64,000 bases of DNA, from positions 19,397-83,396 of the forward strand of contig NZ_WEZT01000012.1 in NCBI RefSeq assembly GCF_009863985.1, in the 5' to 3' direction. The position numbers were made by a program, and so were the translations under genes. This document shows, in pieces, positions 8,456 to 19,003 of this stretch (the first letter of the stretch is position 1; the number at the start of each line of letters is the position of its first letter). The notes under the pieces were generated by a model. The model did not search any database, had not been told where the DNA came from, and saw nothing but the letters and a program-made list of their open reading frames with translations. Source of the stretch: Furfurilactobacillus milii (GTDB lineage: Bacteria > Bacillota > Bacilli > Lactobacillales > Lactobacillaceae).

Positions 8456-9943
8456 TTAAAGTGTTTCGATTGTGGCTTGAATATTCCGTAACGTTGCTTT
8501 ACGACCCAACAATTCCATCGATTCAGGTAATTGTGGTCCGTGCATTTCATGCGTAGCGGCAATTCGAAGTGGCATGTAAAGTGCGCGCCCACGAATTTTA
8601 GTGTCTTTTTGAATTGACTTAATCGTCTTTTGAATTTGATAAGCATCAAAGACTGGCAATTTTTCTGCCCGGTTAACAAATTCTGTCAACACTGTCTTCG
8701 CCGTTTCGGCGGCCAGTTCAGCTTTGGCTTCATCATTAATTTGAGCAGGTTCTTGGAAGAACACGTCTTTACTCATCTCAACAATTTGAGCGGTGTATGA
8801 CATTTGTTGTTTGTACAGGCTAACCAGCTTACGAACCCATTCCAAATGTAATTGGTTAGGATCCTTTTCAACTAAACCAGCGTTGATCAGTTCTTTCAAG
8901 CTGCTGTCGAAGATCTCGTCTTCTGGCGCTGCTTTCACGTACTGGTTGTTGATCCATTCCAATTTTTTACCATCAAATTTGGCTGGTGACTTGGACAACC
9001 GTTTTTCATCAAACATCTTAATCAGATCTTGACGAGAGAAGATTTCATCTTCACCAACTGGTGACCATCCCAATAAGGTAATGAAGTTCAACATGGCATC
9101 TGGTAAGTAGCCAAGTTCACGGTATTGTTCAATGAATTGAAGCACCGTTTCATCACGTTTGGACAGTTTCTTACCAGTTTCAGTGTTGATAATCAAAGTC
9201 ATGTGACCAAAAATTGGTGCTTCCCAGCCAAAGGCTTCGTAAATCATCAATTGTTTAGGTGTATTGGCGATGTGGTCATCCCCACGCAAGACGTGACTGA
9301 TTTCCATCATGTGATCGTCGACAACAACAGCGAAGTTGTAGGTTGGCATGCCATCACGTTTTTGAATGACCCAGTCACCACCGATGGTATCTGAGTTAAT
9401 CGAAATCTTGCCCTTAACAATATCGTCCCAACCGTATTCACGATTCTTAGGAACACGGAAACGAACAACAGGTTCCAAGCCAGCCGCTTCAGCTTTTGCT
9501 TGAGCAGCCTTAATTTCATCATCACTCATGCCTTCATATTCGTAAACATAGTGAGGTGCTTCTTTGTTAGCCTTTTGTTTTTCACGGTCAGCAGTTAGTT
9601 CAGCTTCCGTTCGGTAAGACTTGTAGGCCAAGCCACGATCCAATAAATCTTGAATCAGCTTAACATAGATATCCTTCCGCTCGGATTGACGATATGGACC
9701 GAAATCCCCGGGCTTGTCGGGACCTTCATCCCAGTCAATTCCCAACCATTTTAGATTGTCCAACTGACTTTTTTCACCGTCAGCCACGTTCCGCTTGGTA
9801 TCCGTATCTTCAATCCGAATCACAAACGTTCCTTTATTGTGCCGTGCAAATAAATAGTTAAATAGCGCGGTACGGGCATTACCAATGTGCAAATGTCCAG
9901 TTGGTGACGGTGCGTAACGCACCCGAATTTTGTTCTTGGCCAA
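8456..9943 (-). CDS. gltX: Glutamate--tRNA ligase
   Basis: A 495-residue class I synthetase starting at TTG (9943) with AGAGG upstream. The HIGH-type motif is in [20 protein letters not shown] and the KMSKS-type motif is KLSKRDE at about residue 260. In lactobacilli this enzyme usually also mischarges tRNA-Gln for GatCAB; that is known of the group, not shown here. A weak hairpin with six T (8401-8423, minus) may terminate it before element A. Confidence 0.96.
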   Translation of the reverse strand: MAKNKIRVRYAPSPTGHLHIGNARTALFNYLFARHNKGTFVIRIEDTDTKRNVADGEKSQLDNLKWLGIDWDEGPDKPGDFGPYRQSERKDIYVKLIQDLLDRGLAYKSYRTEAELTADREKQKANKEAPHYVYEYEGMSDDEIKAAQAKAEAAGLEPVVRFRVPKNREYGWDDIVKGKISINSDTIGGDWVIQKRDGMPTYNFAVVVDDHMMEISHVLRGDDHIANTPKQLMIYEAFGWEAPIFGHMTLIINTETGKKLSKRDETVLQFIEQYRELGYLPDAMLNFITLLGWSPVGEDEIFSRQDLIKMFDEKRLSKSPAKFDGKKLEWINNQYVKAAPEDEIFDSSLKELINAGLVEKDPNQLHLEWVRKLVSLYKQQMSYTAQIVEMSKDVFFQEPAQINDEAKAELAAETAKTVLTEFVNRAEKLPVFDAYQIQKTIKSIQKDTKIRGRALYMPLRIAATHEMHGPQLPESMELLGRKATLRNIQATIETL

Positions 9944-10150
9944 AATCAGCGCCTCTTTCTATATAAAAAATTAATGTGTCTCATGTTAATGTTACCGTTT
10001 TAGCATCAAACTTTCAAATTCTTTCATTTTATGATACTGCGTGAATGCCTTGCAGCGCGTATTTTGTTTGTCAAACTAAAAAAGTGACCTCACGTATTGA
10101 AACGCTTAGTCGCTTTCCTATTCACAGTCTAATTAACCGACAACCAGTAC

Positions 10151-11455
10151 CTAGTTTTTCCGTTTCTTAGCTGTTCTGTAATTCTTCTTGGCAGGTGCCT
10201 TAGTGCCGCGAACCGTTCGATCAACGGTGTTGTCAACGGCACTGGAACTTGCCGAAGCCTTTGCAGAGTTGCTCGCGGCAGTCTGCGATTGTGTCGAACT
10301 ACTCTCGCTGGTTGCCTGACTATTGCCACTTGTCGCTTTATCACTGATGCCACGTGTAGAATGTGTTGGTTTCGCAAAAATCATTCGACCAGCATCCGTT
10401 TGTAAAGCACTCGTGACAGTCACGTCAATGTGGTCGTTAATAAAGTAGCGCCCATCTTCGACAACGACCATCGTGCCGTCATCCAGATACGCAACCCCTT
10501 GTTGACGTTCAGTCCCATTTTTAACCACCATAACGTTCAGCAACTCACCGGGAATTACCCGTGGCTTAAGCGACTTAGCTAAGGCATTAATATTCATAAT
10601 CTGAACATTTTGGAACTGACTGACCTTGTTTAGGTTGTAGTCATTGGTAACAACAACTGCCTGTAACTGTTTAGCCAGTTCAATCAGCTTATCGTCCACT
10701 TCAGGAATGTCTTCAAAATCACCTTCGTACATTTCAATCGGCATGACTTTTTCACTTTGCAATTTATTCAAAATGTCCAAGCCTCGACGTCCACGCACAC
10801 GCTTGATGCTGTCACTAGAATCCGCAATGTATTGTAGTTCATGCAATACAAAATTCGGTACCAACAACGTGCCTTCAAGGAATCCGGTCTTAATGATGTC
10901 GTAAATCCGGCCATCAATCAGAATATTGGTATCCAAAATTTTATAGTGATGGAAATTGGGTTCACTTTCATCCAGAATTTCGCCAGTATCCGATGTGCGT
11001 TTGTTACGACGAAAGCCGAGTGCAAATAATCGGCGCCATTCATCTGTTCGTGTAGTCCCAATTCGAAAACCAAGATATCCCATCAGCAGCATTAACACAA
11101 CCGGAATCAGGGTATTGGTGACAAACCAACTGGTCCGGAAGAACACCGTCGAAATCAGAATAGCAAATACCAAACCGACGATAATGCCTAGACTTCCGAA
11201 CAGAATGTAAATCGGACTTTGCTTAGCCAGATACTTTTCTAAGCGATTAACAAGTTTTTCAAGGTACCCGACCAACAGGAACGAAAGAAAATACAGAATA
11301 ATTGCACCAAGTACGGCGTTGGTCAAAAAGTTATTGATAATGTGATTTTGGGCAAGACCAGTTACTGCCCACAGAATTGGGAAAAATCTGAAACCTAAAC
11401 CAACACCACCGATCACAAATAACAATTGAATCACGAGTCTTTTCGTCATTTTCAT
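10151..11455 (-). CDS. yacL: YacL-like membrane protein with PIN and TRAM domains
   Basis: A 434-residue protein. Four hydrophobic segments fill about residues 5-130. A PIN nuclease-fold domain follows (ILDTNILIDGRIYDIIKTG, then VPNFVLHELQYIAD and VVVTNDYNLNKV), carrying the acidic residues of the family. A TRAM domain starts near residue 300 (GELLNVMVVKNGTERQQGVAY). The last 75 residues are a Ser/Thr/Ala-rich tail ending in a basic cluster (KAPAKKNYRTAKKRKN), which the Bacillus protein lacks as far as I recall. The place between radA and gltX is conserved. The RNA or DNA target is unknown. Confidence 0.88.
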   Translation of the reverse strand: MKMTKRLVIQLLFVIGGVGLGFRFFPILWAVTGLAQNHIINNFLTNAVLGAIILYFLSFLLVGYLEKLVNRLEKYLAKQSPIYILFGSLGIIVGLVFAILISTVFFRTSWFVTNTLIPVVLMLLMGYLGFRIGTTRTDEWRRLFALGFRRNKRTSDTGEILDESEPNFHHYKILDTNILIDGRIYDIIKTGFLEGTLLVPNFVLHELQYIADSSDSIKRVRGRRGLDILNKLQSEKVMPIEMYEGDFEDIPEVDDKLIELAKQLQAVVVTNDYNLNKVSQFQNVQIMNINALAKSLKPRVIPGELLNVMVVKNGTERQQGVAYLDDGTMVVVEDGRYFINDHIDVTVTSALQTDAGRMIFAKPTHSTRGISDKATSGNSQATSESSSTQSQTAASNSAKASASSSAVDNTVDRTVRGTKAPAKKNYRTAKKRKN

Positions 11456-11509
11456 CTATCTTCACCTCCTTTCAATGTCGTTATTAAATCCACAAGGGTT
11501 CTTATAATG

Positions 11510-12877
11510 TTAAGCCAAGGCTAACTTTAGTGCTTGACTGATCGTTGTCACACCGATTACTTCAATATCGGTGGGCGGTGTCCCTCCCTGAAGATTATTC
11601 TTTGGTATATAAATTCGCTTGAACCCCAGCTTCTGTGCCTCAGCAACCCGCTGTTCAATCCGGTTAACACGCCGAATTTCACCGGTCAGGCCAACTTCAC
11701 CCACAAAACTATCACTCGGATTCGTCTCCTTATCACGATAACTGGACGCGATTGCCACAGCAATCGCTAAGTCAATGGCTGGCTCATCGAGCTTCACACC
11801 GCCGGCCGCCTTTAAATAAGCGTCCTGGTTTTGCAACATCAAGTTAGCCCGTTTTTCCAAAACGGCCATAATTAGCGAGACCCGATTACGATCCAATCCC
11901 TGAGCAGTCCGCTGAGCATTCCCAAAAACTGAGGGTGTAACCAATGCCTGAACTTCCACCAAGATTGGTCTGGTTCCCTCCATCGATACCACGATAGATG
12001 AACCAGTAGCACCCGTGAGTCTTTCTTCTAAGAAGATCTCAGATGGGTTAGCCACTTCCCGCAGGCCGTCTTCTCGCATCTCAAAAATGCCTAGTTCATT
12101 AGTTGAACCAAACCGATTTTTAACGGCTCGCAGAATCCGGTATGTGTGGTGCAAATCGCCTTCAAAGTACAGAACGGTGTCCACCATGTGTTCCAAGATT
12201 TTTGGCCCCGCGATAGCGCCTCCCTTGGTAACATGACCCACGATAAAAATCGTAATCCGATTTGTTTTCGCAATTTGCATTAACTCGGCCGTCACTTCAC
12301 GAATCTGAGAAACTGATCCAACTGCTGAGGTAATATCTGGCTCCTGCATTGTTTGGACCGAATCAATGATGACAAACTCTGGGTTTAATGTCGTTATTTG
12401 TTCACGAATATTACTCATGTCCGTCTCTGGGTAGAGATAAAAATCGTCGCCACCAACACCGAGACGATCAGCGCGCATCTTAATCTGAGTGGCACTTTCT
12501 TCACCGGATACGTAGAGGACACGACCCTTGCTACCCAACTGACCAGAAACCTGCGTCAATAACGTCGATTTACCAATACCGGGATCACCACCAATCAATA
12601 CGAGTGATCCAGGCACCACACCACCGCCAAGAACACGGTTAAATTCCTTTAAACTGGTTTTGACACGGGGAACCTCTTCAAGACTAACATCCTTGATTAA
12701 TTCGGCCTTAGCCGTTTCACCGCCAAGGCTCACCCGTGACTTACGATTGGGAACTTCATCAGCGATTTTCTCTTCAACTAGTGTATTCCATTCACCACAG
12801 TTAGGGCAGCGACCCAAATATCGTGGTGAGTTGTAACCACAGTTTTGACAAACAAATTGTGTTTTAGTTTTTGCCAC
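11510..12877 (-). CDS. radA: DNA repair protein RadA
   Basis: A 455-residue protein starting at GTG with GGAG 6 nt upstream. The N-terminal zinc finger has CQNCG and CPNCG. The RecA-like ATPase has Walker [11 protein letters not shown] at about residue 96 and the RadA-specific KNRFG motif near 254. The C-terminal part resembles the Lon protease domain fold. It promotes branch migration in recombination. yacL follows 54 nt downstream; disA, between them in Bacillus, is missing. Confidence 0.97.
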   Translation of the reverse strand: MAKTKTQFVCQNCGYNSPRYLGRCPNCGEWNTLVEEKIADEVPNRKSRVSLGGETAKAELIKDVSLEEVPRVKTSLKEFNRVLGGGVVPGSLVLIGGDPGIGKSTLLTQVSGQLGSKGRVLYVSGEESATQIKMRADRLGVGGDDFYLYPETDMSNIREQITTLNPEFVIIDSVQTMQEPDITSAVGSVSQIREVTAELMQIAKTNRITIFIVGHVTKGGAIAGPKILEHMVDTVLYFEGDLHHTYRILRAVKNRFGSTNELGIFEMREDGLREVANPSEIFLEERLTGATGSSIVVSMEGTRPILVEVQALVTPSVFGNAQRTAQGLDRNRVSLIMAVLEKRANLMLQNQDAYLKAAGGVKLDEPAIDLAIAVAIASSYRDKETNPSDSFVGEVGLTGEIRRVNRIEQRVAEAQKLGFKRIYIPKNNLQGGTPPTDIEVIGVTTISQALKLALA

Positions 12878-13042
12878 CTTATGCTCCTTTTACTCTTCGC
12901 CGTTGGTCAACCACAATAATGTTTGACCAATATTAACCAAACGATGTTCACAGTTTAACATACGTTTTTTCAGCTGTCATTGTTTGCCCAGCACTTGATA
13001 ATTTCTTAATTTATTCGCCTGGCTACGTTAACAATTGTTAGC

Positions 13043-13585
13043 TTATTGACCAGATGAGCCAAACCCACCATCGCGTTCGTTATCTGGGGTTGCTTCGTTG
13101 TCAACAGTCAGATAATTCACAAAGATACCTTGAGCAATGCGATCACCCTTTTTAATGTGAACATCACGTAGGCCGTAGTTAACCAGCTGAACAAAGATCT
13201 CACCGTCATTGCTATCGTTTGAATAGTAGTCCGCATCAATGACGCCAATCCCGTTTGGTAAAACAAGACGGCGTTTTAATGGCCCTGATGATCGATTGAC
13301 CAGCATCAACACTTCGTTGTAGCGCATATAAGCCTTCACACCAGTAGGCACTAAATATGGCTTCAATTCTTTATCAGCCGCTTGCATTAACGGGTCACTC
13401 ACCGTTTCCTTATGCCGCAAGTGCCATAGCACCTTCAAAAAGTTGCGCCGCCAAATGGATGGCAACGTAAAGTCCTCTGAGGCTGCTAGGTCGTAACCAG
13501 CTGCGTATTTTGTTTGTCGCTCTGGCAACGCTATCTTCGTGCCAACCAACCGTTTAACTACTTCAAAACCACGGTCTCTTGTCAT
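13043..13585 (-). CDS. dut: dUTP diphosphatase
   Basis: A 180-residue trimeric-type dUTPase. The five motifs are in order: AGYDLAASED, NRSSGPLKRR, GVIDADYYSN, KGDRIAQGIF and RDGGFGSSGQ. It hydrolyses dUTP to dUMP and pyrophosphate. Residues 40-75 are an insertion between motif 1 and motif 2, making the protein longer than the usual 145-150 residues, as in several Lactobacillaceae. It is upstream of radA, in the same direction. Confidence 0.95.
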   Translation of the reverse strand: MTRDRGFEVVKRLVGTKIALPERQTKYAAGYDLAASEDFTLPSIWRRNFLKVLWHLRHKETVSDPLMQAADKELKPYLVPTGVKAYMRYNEVLMLVNRSSGPLKRRLVLPNGIGVIDADYYSNDSNDGEIFVQLVNYGLRDVHIKKGDRIAQGIFVNYLTVDNEATPDNERDGGFGSSGQ

Positions 13586-13710
13586 TATTCATCACTCACT
13601 TTCTTCGACTTGGCCAAGCTTCCTAACACAAATGTTCAAAACTTGGCACCATGTTACCTATTATAATGGAAGCGTGTGCACATTAATAGCATTCGAAATT
13701 GACAGTTAGT

Positions 13711-13738
13711 TTGGACCCACCATCACTTGAATTATGAT
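13711..13738 (+). promoter_or_regulatory. Probable promoter for the GNAT-rpiA unit
   Basis: TTGGAC, a 16-nt spacer and TATGAT (13733-13738), about 44 bp before the first start codon of the plus-strand unit. Confidence 0.55.
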
Positions 13739-13781
13739 AGGATATTAAAGGAACACAGCAACCGTAATGAAAGGAACGCTA

Positions 13782-14054
13782 ATGGATTTTCAACGTGAAG
13801 GACAACGTCTTTTTTTAACTGACCAAGACCAGCTCCAGGCTGAGATTACATTCCCAGTCGTGAATGATCAAACTTGGTTAATTGAACATATTTGGGTAAG
13901 TGATCGTCCTAATAAACGGCTAGTGGCACGGCAATTATTCGATGCCGTCATTGAATTAGCAGATGCCGCCCACGTCGACCTACTCCCGTTAGATCCATTT
14001 GCCCGCCACATTTTTGCTACGGATCCCGCTGTTAAAAAATACCAACATCATTAA
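13782..14054 (+). CDS. Small GNAT-type N-acetyltransferase (YjdJ-like)
   Basis: A 90-residue protein starting MDFQREGQRLFLTD. The ATG at 13782 has AAGGA 6-7 nt upstream, so the earlier in-frame ATG is ignored. The fold resembles the short Gcn5-like acetyltransferase family (TWLIEHIWVSDRPNKRLVAR-type acetyl-CoA loop, then a C-terminal DPFARHIFATDPAVKKY). The acyl acceptor is unknown. It lies 15 nt before rpiA and is cotranscribed with it. Confidence 0.75.
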   Translation: MDFQREGQRLFLTDQDQLQAEITFPVVNDQTWLIEHIWVSDRPNKRLVARQLFDAVIELADAAHVDLLPLDPFARHIFATDPAVKKYQHH

Positions 14055-14069
14055 GGAGCAAATTACATC

Positions 14070-14756
14070 ATGGCAATGACACAAGACGAATTGAAACAAC
14101 AGGTTGGTCAACGTGCTGTCGACTTTATCGAAGATGGCATGGTTGTCGGTTTAGGAACTGGTTCAACCGTAAAATACATGGTTGATGCACTTGGCAAACG
14201 TGTGAAAGAAGAAGGCCTCAACGTTGTTGGCGTGCCAACATCTGACCGTACCCGGGAACAAGCCCGTTCCCTCGGTATCCCCGTTAAGGGCATTGATGAC
14301 GTTGACCACATTGACCTAACCATCGACGGTGCCGACGAAATCAGCGACGACTTTCAGGGAATCAAGGGTGGTGGTGCTGCGCACCTTTGGGAAAAAATCG
14401 TTGCGACTAACTCCAAGAAAAATATGTGGATTGTGGACGAAAGTAAACTTTCACATAAGCTTGGCAGTTTCCCCTTACCACTTGAAGTCATTCCTTACGG
14501 TTCTTCACAAGTTGTTAAAAAATTGGCTGCCAAGGGGTACAAACCAGAAGTCCGGATGCGTGATGGTCAACACGTTTTGACCGATTCCAAGAACTATGTT
14601 GTTGACCTTCACCTTGGTGAAATCGATCATCCTCACGAACTCGCCAACGAGCTGATTCAAATGGTCGGTGTGGTTGAACAAGGATTGTTTTTAGATACGG
14701 TCAACACCGTTATTGTTGGTCGTCCAGACGGCCCCGAAGTGCTTCAGGCCCGTTAG
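14070..14756 (+). CDS. rpiA: Ribose-5-phosphate isomerase A
   Basis: A 228-residue RpiA interconverting ribose-5-phosphate and ribulose-5-phosphate in the pentose phosphate pathway. Visible motifs are [15 protein letters not shown] (phosphate loop), TIDGADEI and [14 protein letters not shown]. The catalytic Asp pair and the Glu of WEK are kept, although His-Trp replaces the more usual residues there. AAGGAG lies 11 nt before the start. With tkt (28326-30359) it covers non-oxidative pentose metabolism. Confidence 0.96.
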   Translation: MAMTQDELKQQVGQRAVDFIEDGMVVGLGTGSTVKYMVDALGKRVKEEGLNVVGVPTSDRTREQARSLGIPVKGIDDVDHIDLTIDGADEISDDFQGIKGGGAAHLWEKIVATNSKKNMWIVDESKLSHKLGSFPLPLEVIPYGSSQVVKKLAAKGYKPEVRMRDGQHVLTDSKNYVVDLHLGEIDHPHELANELIQMVGVVEQGLFLDTVNTVIVGRPDGPEVLQAR

Positions 14757-14798
14757 TTTGCTAAGAAACGGTCAAACAGCACTTCAGTAACACAAAAG

Positions 14799-14834
14799 AC
14801 GACGTTCGCGGAAAAATCCATGAACGTCGTTTTT
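14799..14834 (+). terminator. Terminator after rpiA
   Basis: Nine-bp stem acgacgttc / gaacgtcgt (14799-14830) followed by four to five T. Confidence 0.8.
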
Positions 14835-14890
14835 GTATTACCTAAGAAAGCCAGGCCTTGTCACGCCCGCTTGCATCCTATGTCAATTGA

Positions 14891-15562
14891 TTAATCCTCA
14901 ACACCTCGAGAATTACTGAGAAATTTAACTCGTTTTAACTTCGGTGCTAACCAAACATACAAGTATTCGGCACCTTGTAACCATGCATACGCTAACAGAA
15001 CAGCACCAATCGTATCGGTTGCGTAGTGTGCTTGCAGGTAAACCCGGCTAAACATAACTAACAATACCCAAAGGCACAAAATTGTTTGAATCAATAGTCT
15101 TTGCAAATTGTTTTGCATCAGTGGCAGAACAACTAAAAATAAAATTGCGGCAACCATGAACGTGCCCAAAACGTGTCCTGATGGAAAGCTGTAGCCATCA
15201 TCGCTAGCCATGTGACCTACTGGACGTTGACGCGCAACAATTTTCTTGATAATGGTACCAAGAACGTTGCCACCAAATCCGTACCCAATTGCCCACAATG
15301 CAGGAATTTTGTATTTAAATCCCCAAAGTAACCCGGCAATAATGATCATGTATAGTAAATCCAATGTTGGACTTGCCAGCGTAGTAATGAGTTTAAAAAC
15401 GCCAGTTAGTGCTGTACTATCATGATGAACGTGAGAAATAAGTTCAGAATCAATCAGTGATAAAATTTGGGATTGACGCATTGCGGCAATCGCCAGGAAT
15501 AAAAATAAGACGGTCGTGACGGCTAAAATTGCACCGCGACCACGTTCCTTTTCAATAAGCAT
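14891..15562 (-). CDS. PAP2-family membrane phosphatase
   Basis: A 223-residue protein with about six membrane spans. The three PAP2 motifs are present: KKIVARQRP near residue 112, SFPSGHV near 130 and SRVYLQAHYATDTIGAV near 178. It probably dephosphorylates a lipid-linked phosphate (undecaprenyl pyrophosphate or phosphatidate) at the outer face; substrate not determinable. The ATG at 15562 has GGAGGT 4 nt upstream. Confidence 0.9.
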   Translation of the reverse strand: MLIEKERGRGAILAVTTVLFLFLAIAAMRQSQILSLIDSELISHVHHDSTALTGVFKLITTLASPTLDLLYMIIIAGLLWGFKYKIPALWAIGYGFGGNVLGTIIKKIVARQRPVGHMASDDGYSFPSGHVLGTFMVAAILFLVVLPLMQNNLQRLLIQTILCLWVLLVMFSRVYLQAHYATDTIGAVLLAYAWLQGAEYLYVWLAPKLKRVKFLSNSRGVED

Positions 15563-15834
15563 GTGTACCTCCACCCGTCACTTTGGGTATGTATTCGGTC
15601 ATTAATAACCATCGACAAAGTATAGCACATAAAAATTGCTGTTTTATAAGTTGCTTAATGGTTTTAATCACCCTTAAGCATTTAACCTTTTCTTAATACT
15701 TTTAGTCGAAATTAAACAATTTTAAATGGCATCGCTTACAGAGCATGATAACAGAGTGTTCATGTCCCTTTCGTGCTAAAGTAATAGCACAGAGGGGTGC
15801 TCAAAAACTAGCACCTAATCAAAGGAGAGCCTTC

Positions 15835-16677
15835 ATGACACAAGTAATTCTTATGTTGGCCGTGGGTTTAATTGCCGGTATTGCCGGTGCAATCCTTGGC
15901 CTTGGTGGTGGTATTATCATCACTCCTGTACTTACATTAGCAATGGGGATTAACATCAAGTATGCGATTGGTGCTAGTATCATTGCCGTTATTGCAACTA
16001 GCTCTGGTGCCACCATTGCCTATTTACGTGATAACGTACTGAACTTACGAGTGGCCATGTTTTTGGAAATTTTTACAACTATTGGTGCCATTCTTGGGGC
16101 CATCTTAAACGGTATTTTGAGCCCTGTTGTCCTGTACTTAATTTTTGGATTGTTATTAATTTACTCTGGCTACAACATGATTCGTAAACTACGGGCTGGT
16201 AGTGAGATTCTTCAACGTGTGCACCCAGATCCAATTGCCGAAAAGCTGGAATTAAACAGCAGTTATTACGATAAAGCTGCTGACAAAACAGTGGATTACC
16301 AAGTTGAACACGTGCCCGCTGGGGCCACCGTTATGTTTGGCGCTGGGATTGCCAGTGGTCTGCTGGGAATCGGATCAGGTGCCTTTAAGGTGATGGCCTT
16401 GGACACCTTCATGAAGATGCCGCTCAAGCCGTCCACTTCCACTAGTAACCTTATGATGGGTGTTACTGCGGCTGCTTCAGCTACCGTGTATTTCTTCAAC
16501 GGTTCGATTCAACCCCTAATTGCGGTTCCACTGGCCCTGGGCATCTTGGTTGGCGCAACGATGGGATCACGAATTATGCAGATTTTGCCATCACGATGGA
16601 TTCGCATCATTTTTGTGCCGATTATCTTCTATATTGGTCTCCAAATGTTTCTTAAAGGATTCGGGGTGAACATTTAA
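15835..16677 (+). CDS. TSUP/TauE-SafE family membrane permease
   Basis: A 280-residue protein starting MTQVILMLAVGLIAGIAGAI. AAAGGAG precedes the ATG at 15835. There are about eight hydrophobic segments with the duplicated TSUP motif: GAILGLGGGIIITPVL near residue 20 and GLLGIGSGAFKVMAL near 180. Members export or import sulfite, sulfoacetate or related anions. It overlaps the DUF1634 gene by one base (TAATG), and this pairing is common. Confidence 0.9.
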   Translation: MTQVILMLAVGLIAGIAGAILGLGGGIIITPVLTLAMGINIKYAIGASIIAVIATSSGATIAYLRDNVLNLRVAMFLEIFTTIGAILGAILNGILSPVVLYLIFGLLLIYSGYNMIRKLRAGSEILQRVHPDPIAEKLELNSSYYDKAADKTVDYQVEHVPAGATVMFGAGIASGLLGIGSGAFKVMALDTFMKMPLKPSTSTSNLMMGVTAAASATVYFFNGSIQPLIAVPLALGILVGATMGSRIMQILPSRWIRIIFVPIIFYIGLQMFLKGFGVNI

Positions 16678-17066
16678 TGGACAATAAAGACGCAGAAAAC
16701 GCAGAAGAGGAAAAGATTTCTAAAGAAATGGCCCAAGTTGAGATTATGATTGGTCAAATCCTTAGAATAGGAGTTATTATTTCTGCAGTTATCATGCTAA
16801 TTGGTTTTATTGCTTATGGGATTCAGGGCTCGACTGGTTTACCAAGCCACGGTGCTGTCACCATCACTGCAATTGCCACCGGATTATTGTCATTTAAATC
16901 TGGTTCTGTCATGATGCTCGGATTATTTTGTCTGATACTGACCCCTGTATTACGTGTTGTTGTTTCAATTTACGCGTTCTACGTGGAAAAAGATTCCCTG
17001 TACGTTTGGATTACCTCTGCCGTGCTCGTGATTCTGCTATTCGCTTTATTTATCGGACACAGCTAA
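16677..17066 (+). CDS. DUF1634 membrane protein
   Basis: A 129-residue protein with three hydrophobic segments (about 28-48, 72-102, 108-127), starting in the TAATG overlap with the TSUP gene. DUF1634 proteins regularly accompany TauE/SafE permeases and may be an accessory subunit. No function is known. Confidence 0.85.
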   Translation: MDNKDAENAEEEKISKEMAQVEIMIGQILRIGVIISAVIMLIGFIAYGIQGSTGLPSHGAVTITAIATGLLSFKSGSVMMLGLFCLILTPVLRVVVSIYAFYVEKDSLYVWITSAVLVILLFALFIGHS

Positions 17067-17079
17067 CTCGGAGGCTTAC

Positions 17080-18420
17080 ATGGATAACAATAATAACGAT
17101 TCGCGAATGAGTCGGGCGGATCGCCGCACCCAAGGCGACCACTTTACCAATGACACAACTGCTAGTGATGGCGCGATAAGCAGTGGTTCCAAACGTCCAC
17201 AGCGACCGCACAAACACCCGATCCGAAACACTTTTTTTGCCATTATTGGTATCATCTTAATCATCGGTGGCGGTTTCGGTTACAAAATGTACAGTAACAT
17301 CAAACATACTAGTAATGAGATGTTTGATTCTGTCAATGGCACAAAAGCGCGAAACGTTAGTAAGTTAATCAAGCAGGGTAAGCCCATTTCCATCCTATTG
17401 ATGGGAACTGACGTTGGTGCCCTTGGTCGTAACTCTAAGGCCTGGGCAGGTGGACGAACAGACTCGATGATGCTGGTTACGGTTAACCCTAAGACGAAGA
17501 CAACAACCATGGTCAGTATCCCCCGTGATTCGTTGGTTTCTATCACCGGGCACGAAGAGGAATTCCCGACAAAAATTAACGCAGCCTACTACTTTGGTCA
17601 AACAAAAGCAGCTATCTCAACGACTTCCCGAATGTTCAACGTGCCAATTGACTACTACGCCCTCTTAAATATGGGTGGCCTAGAAAAAGTTATCAATAAA
17701 GTCGGCGGTATCGACATTGTGCCACCGTTGACCTTCACGTATGAGAATCAACACTTTACAAAGGGCAAAAAGATCCATGTTAACGGCGCGCAAGCGTTGA
17801 AATTCACGCGGATGCGCTATCAAGATCCTGAAAGTGACTATGGTCGAACATTACGTCAACGAATTGTCATCACTGCCCTCTTAAAAAAGAGTAGCAACTT
17901 GACCAACCTATTAAATCAAGATTTTCTGGATTCCATTGCCAGCCAATCACGTACTGATTTCACATTCGGTGATATGTTGACCTTAGCCAACACCTACCGT
18001 GCCGCAACCAAGCACATTGTTTCTGACCACGTTCAAGGTGCCAGTGACGAAATTGCCGGTCAAAGCTTCGAAGTTTTGCCAACGACTGAAAAACAGCGTG
18101 TTACCAACAAATTGCGTAAACAGCTTGGTCTGTCAAAGGCTAAAACTGGTAAACGTTTTGCCAACACCGTTCCAGAGGCACTCAGTGTCTACGAACCACC
18201 TATTGGTTATGGTGAAACGGCTGATACGAAGTCAACTTGGGGTGCCGACACCAATACTGCTTCTGAATACAGTAAAGCATACAGTAGTGATTCCAGTGCT
18301 GCTGATCTCGATCCTAACTATGGTGCTGATAATACAGACTCCACTAGTCAAACAACAGGCGCCAACGCAACAGGCTCTGACGCCGATCAAACTGGTGGCT
18401 ACACCGGTTATGGATACTAG
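17080..18420 (+). CDS. LytR-CpsA-Psr (LCP) family cell-wall polymer ligase
   Basis: A 446-residue protein with a cytoplasmic basic N-terminus (1-48), one membrane anchor (about 49-72) and an extracellular LCP domain (about 100-260). That domain has GTDVGALGR, GGRTDSMMLVTV and SIPRDSLV and the later R-M-R-Y region. The C-terminal 100 residues are Ser/Thr/Asp/Gly-rich and probably disordered. LCP enzymes transfer teichoic acid or polysaccharide from undecaprenyl carriers to peptidoglycan. It begins 13 nt after the DUF1634 stop. Confidence 0.92.
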   Translation: MDNNNNDSRMSRADRRTQGDHFTNDTTASDGAISSGSKRPQRPHKHPIRNTFFAIIGIILIIGGGFGYKMYSNIKHTSNEMFDSVNGTKARNVSKLIKQGKPISILLMGTDVGALGRNSKAWAGGRTDSMMLVTVNPKTKTTTMVSIPRDSLVSITGHEEEFPTKINAAYYFGQTKAAISTTSRMFNVPIDYYALLNMGGLEKVINKVGGIDIVPPLTFTYENQHFTKGKKIHVNGAQALKFTRMRYQDPESDYGRTLRQRIVITALLKKSSNLTNLLNQDFLDSIASQSRTDFTFGDMLTLANTYRAATKHIVSDHVQGASDEIAGQSFEVLPTTEKQRVTNKLRKQLGLSKAKTGKRFANTVPEALSVYEPPIGYGETADTKSTWGADTNTASEYSKAYSSDSSAADLDPNYGADNTDSTSQTTGANATGSDADQTGGYTGYGY

Positions 18421-18434
18421 CATTTAAGTCAACT

Positions 18435-18494
18435 AAAAAGGAGTTAATCAGGCTAGCGCATTTTAAAGTGCGCTAGACCGACTAACTCCTTTTA
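18435..18494. terminator. Bidirectional terminator between convergent genes
   Basis: A long stem aaaaggagtta...taactcctttt encloses a second stem gctagcgca / tgcgctaga-type. A- and T-runs lie on both sides. It separates the plus-strand LCP gene from the minus-strand exporter pair. Confidence 0.85.
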
Positions 18495-18503
18495 TTTTGC
18501 TTT

Positions 18504-18959
18504 TTAAACATGCCGCAATCGATATGTTATTCGAACAAGTAATTCAGATAGTAAGAACCCTAGTGCTATCATCCCTGCAATGGCAATAACTTGGCCTAAA
18601 TAATCTAAAGCAATGTTGCCATGACCGGTAACAAGGTTACGAATAACTTGATAGGCCTGCCCACCAGGCACCAATGGCACCAAACTAGGAATATTAAATA
18701 AAATTACTGGCATGTGTTTGACGCGAGCAGCCCAGTTACTTAAAACACCAATTAATAATCCAGCAGTTAACATGCCTATTGCCATTTGTGCTAACGGAAT
18801 CTGTGCGCCTGACTTTAATACAATTAGTTCATATACCGCCCATCCTGCTGCCCCAATCCAACCGGCAACGTTTAGCGCATGACGGGGAATATTCAAAATA
18901 ATGCCAAAACCGACTGTCGCGGCATAGGCGAGAATCCCTTCAATTATGATATGTATCAT
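18504..18959 (-). CDS. Threonine/serine exporter-type protein, small (YjjB/DUF3815) part
   Basis: A 151-residue protein with about four or five membrane segments and the family stretch IPSLVPLVPGGQAYQVIRN near residue 90. It corresponds to the C-terminal half of ThrE. The N-terminal-type half is the gene immediately upstream (19004-19759), and the two probably form one transporter. The substrate is inferred from the family and could be another small carboxylate or amino acid. Confidence 0.88.
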   Translation of the reverse strand: MIHIIIEGILAYAATVGFGIILNIPRHALNVAGWIGAAGWAVYELIVLKSGAQIPLAQMAIGMLTAGLLIGVLSNWAARVKHMPVILFNIPSLVPLVPGGQAYQVIRNLVTGHGNIALDYLGQVIAIAGMIALGFLLSELLVRITYRLRHV

Positions 18960-19003
18960 TAACAGAATCTCCTACTCAAAAAGCGTTATGTTGCTTTCAT
19001 TTT

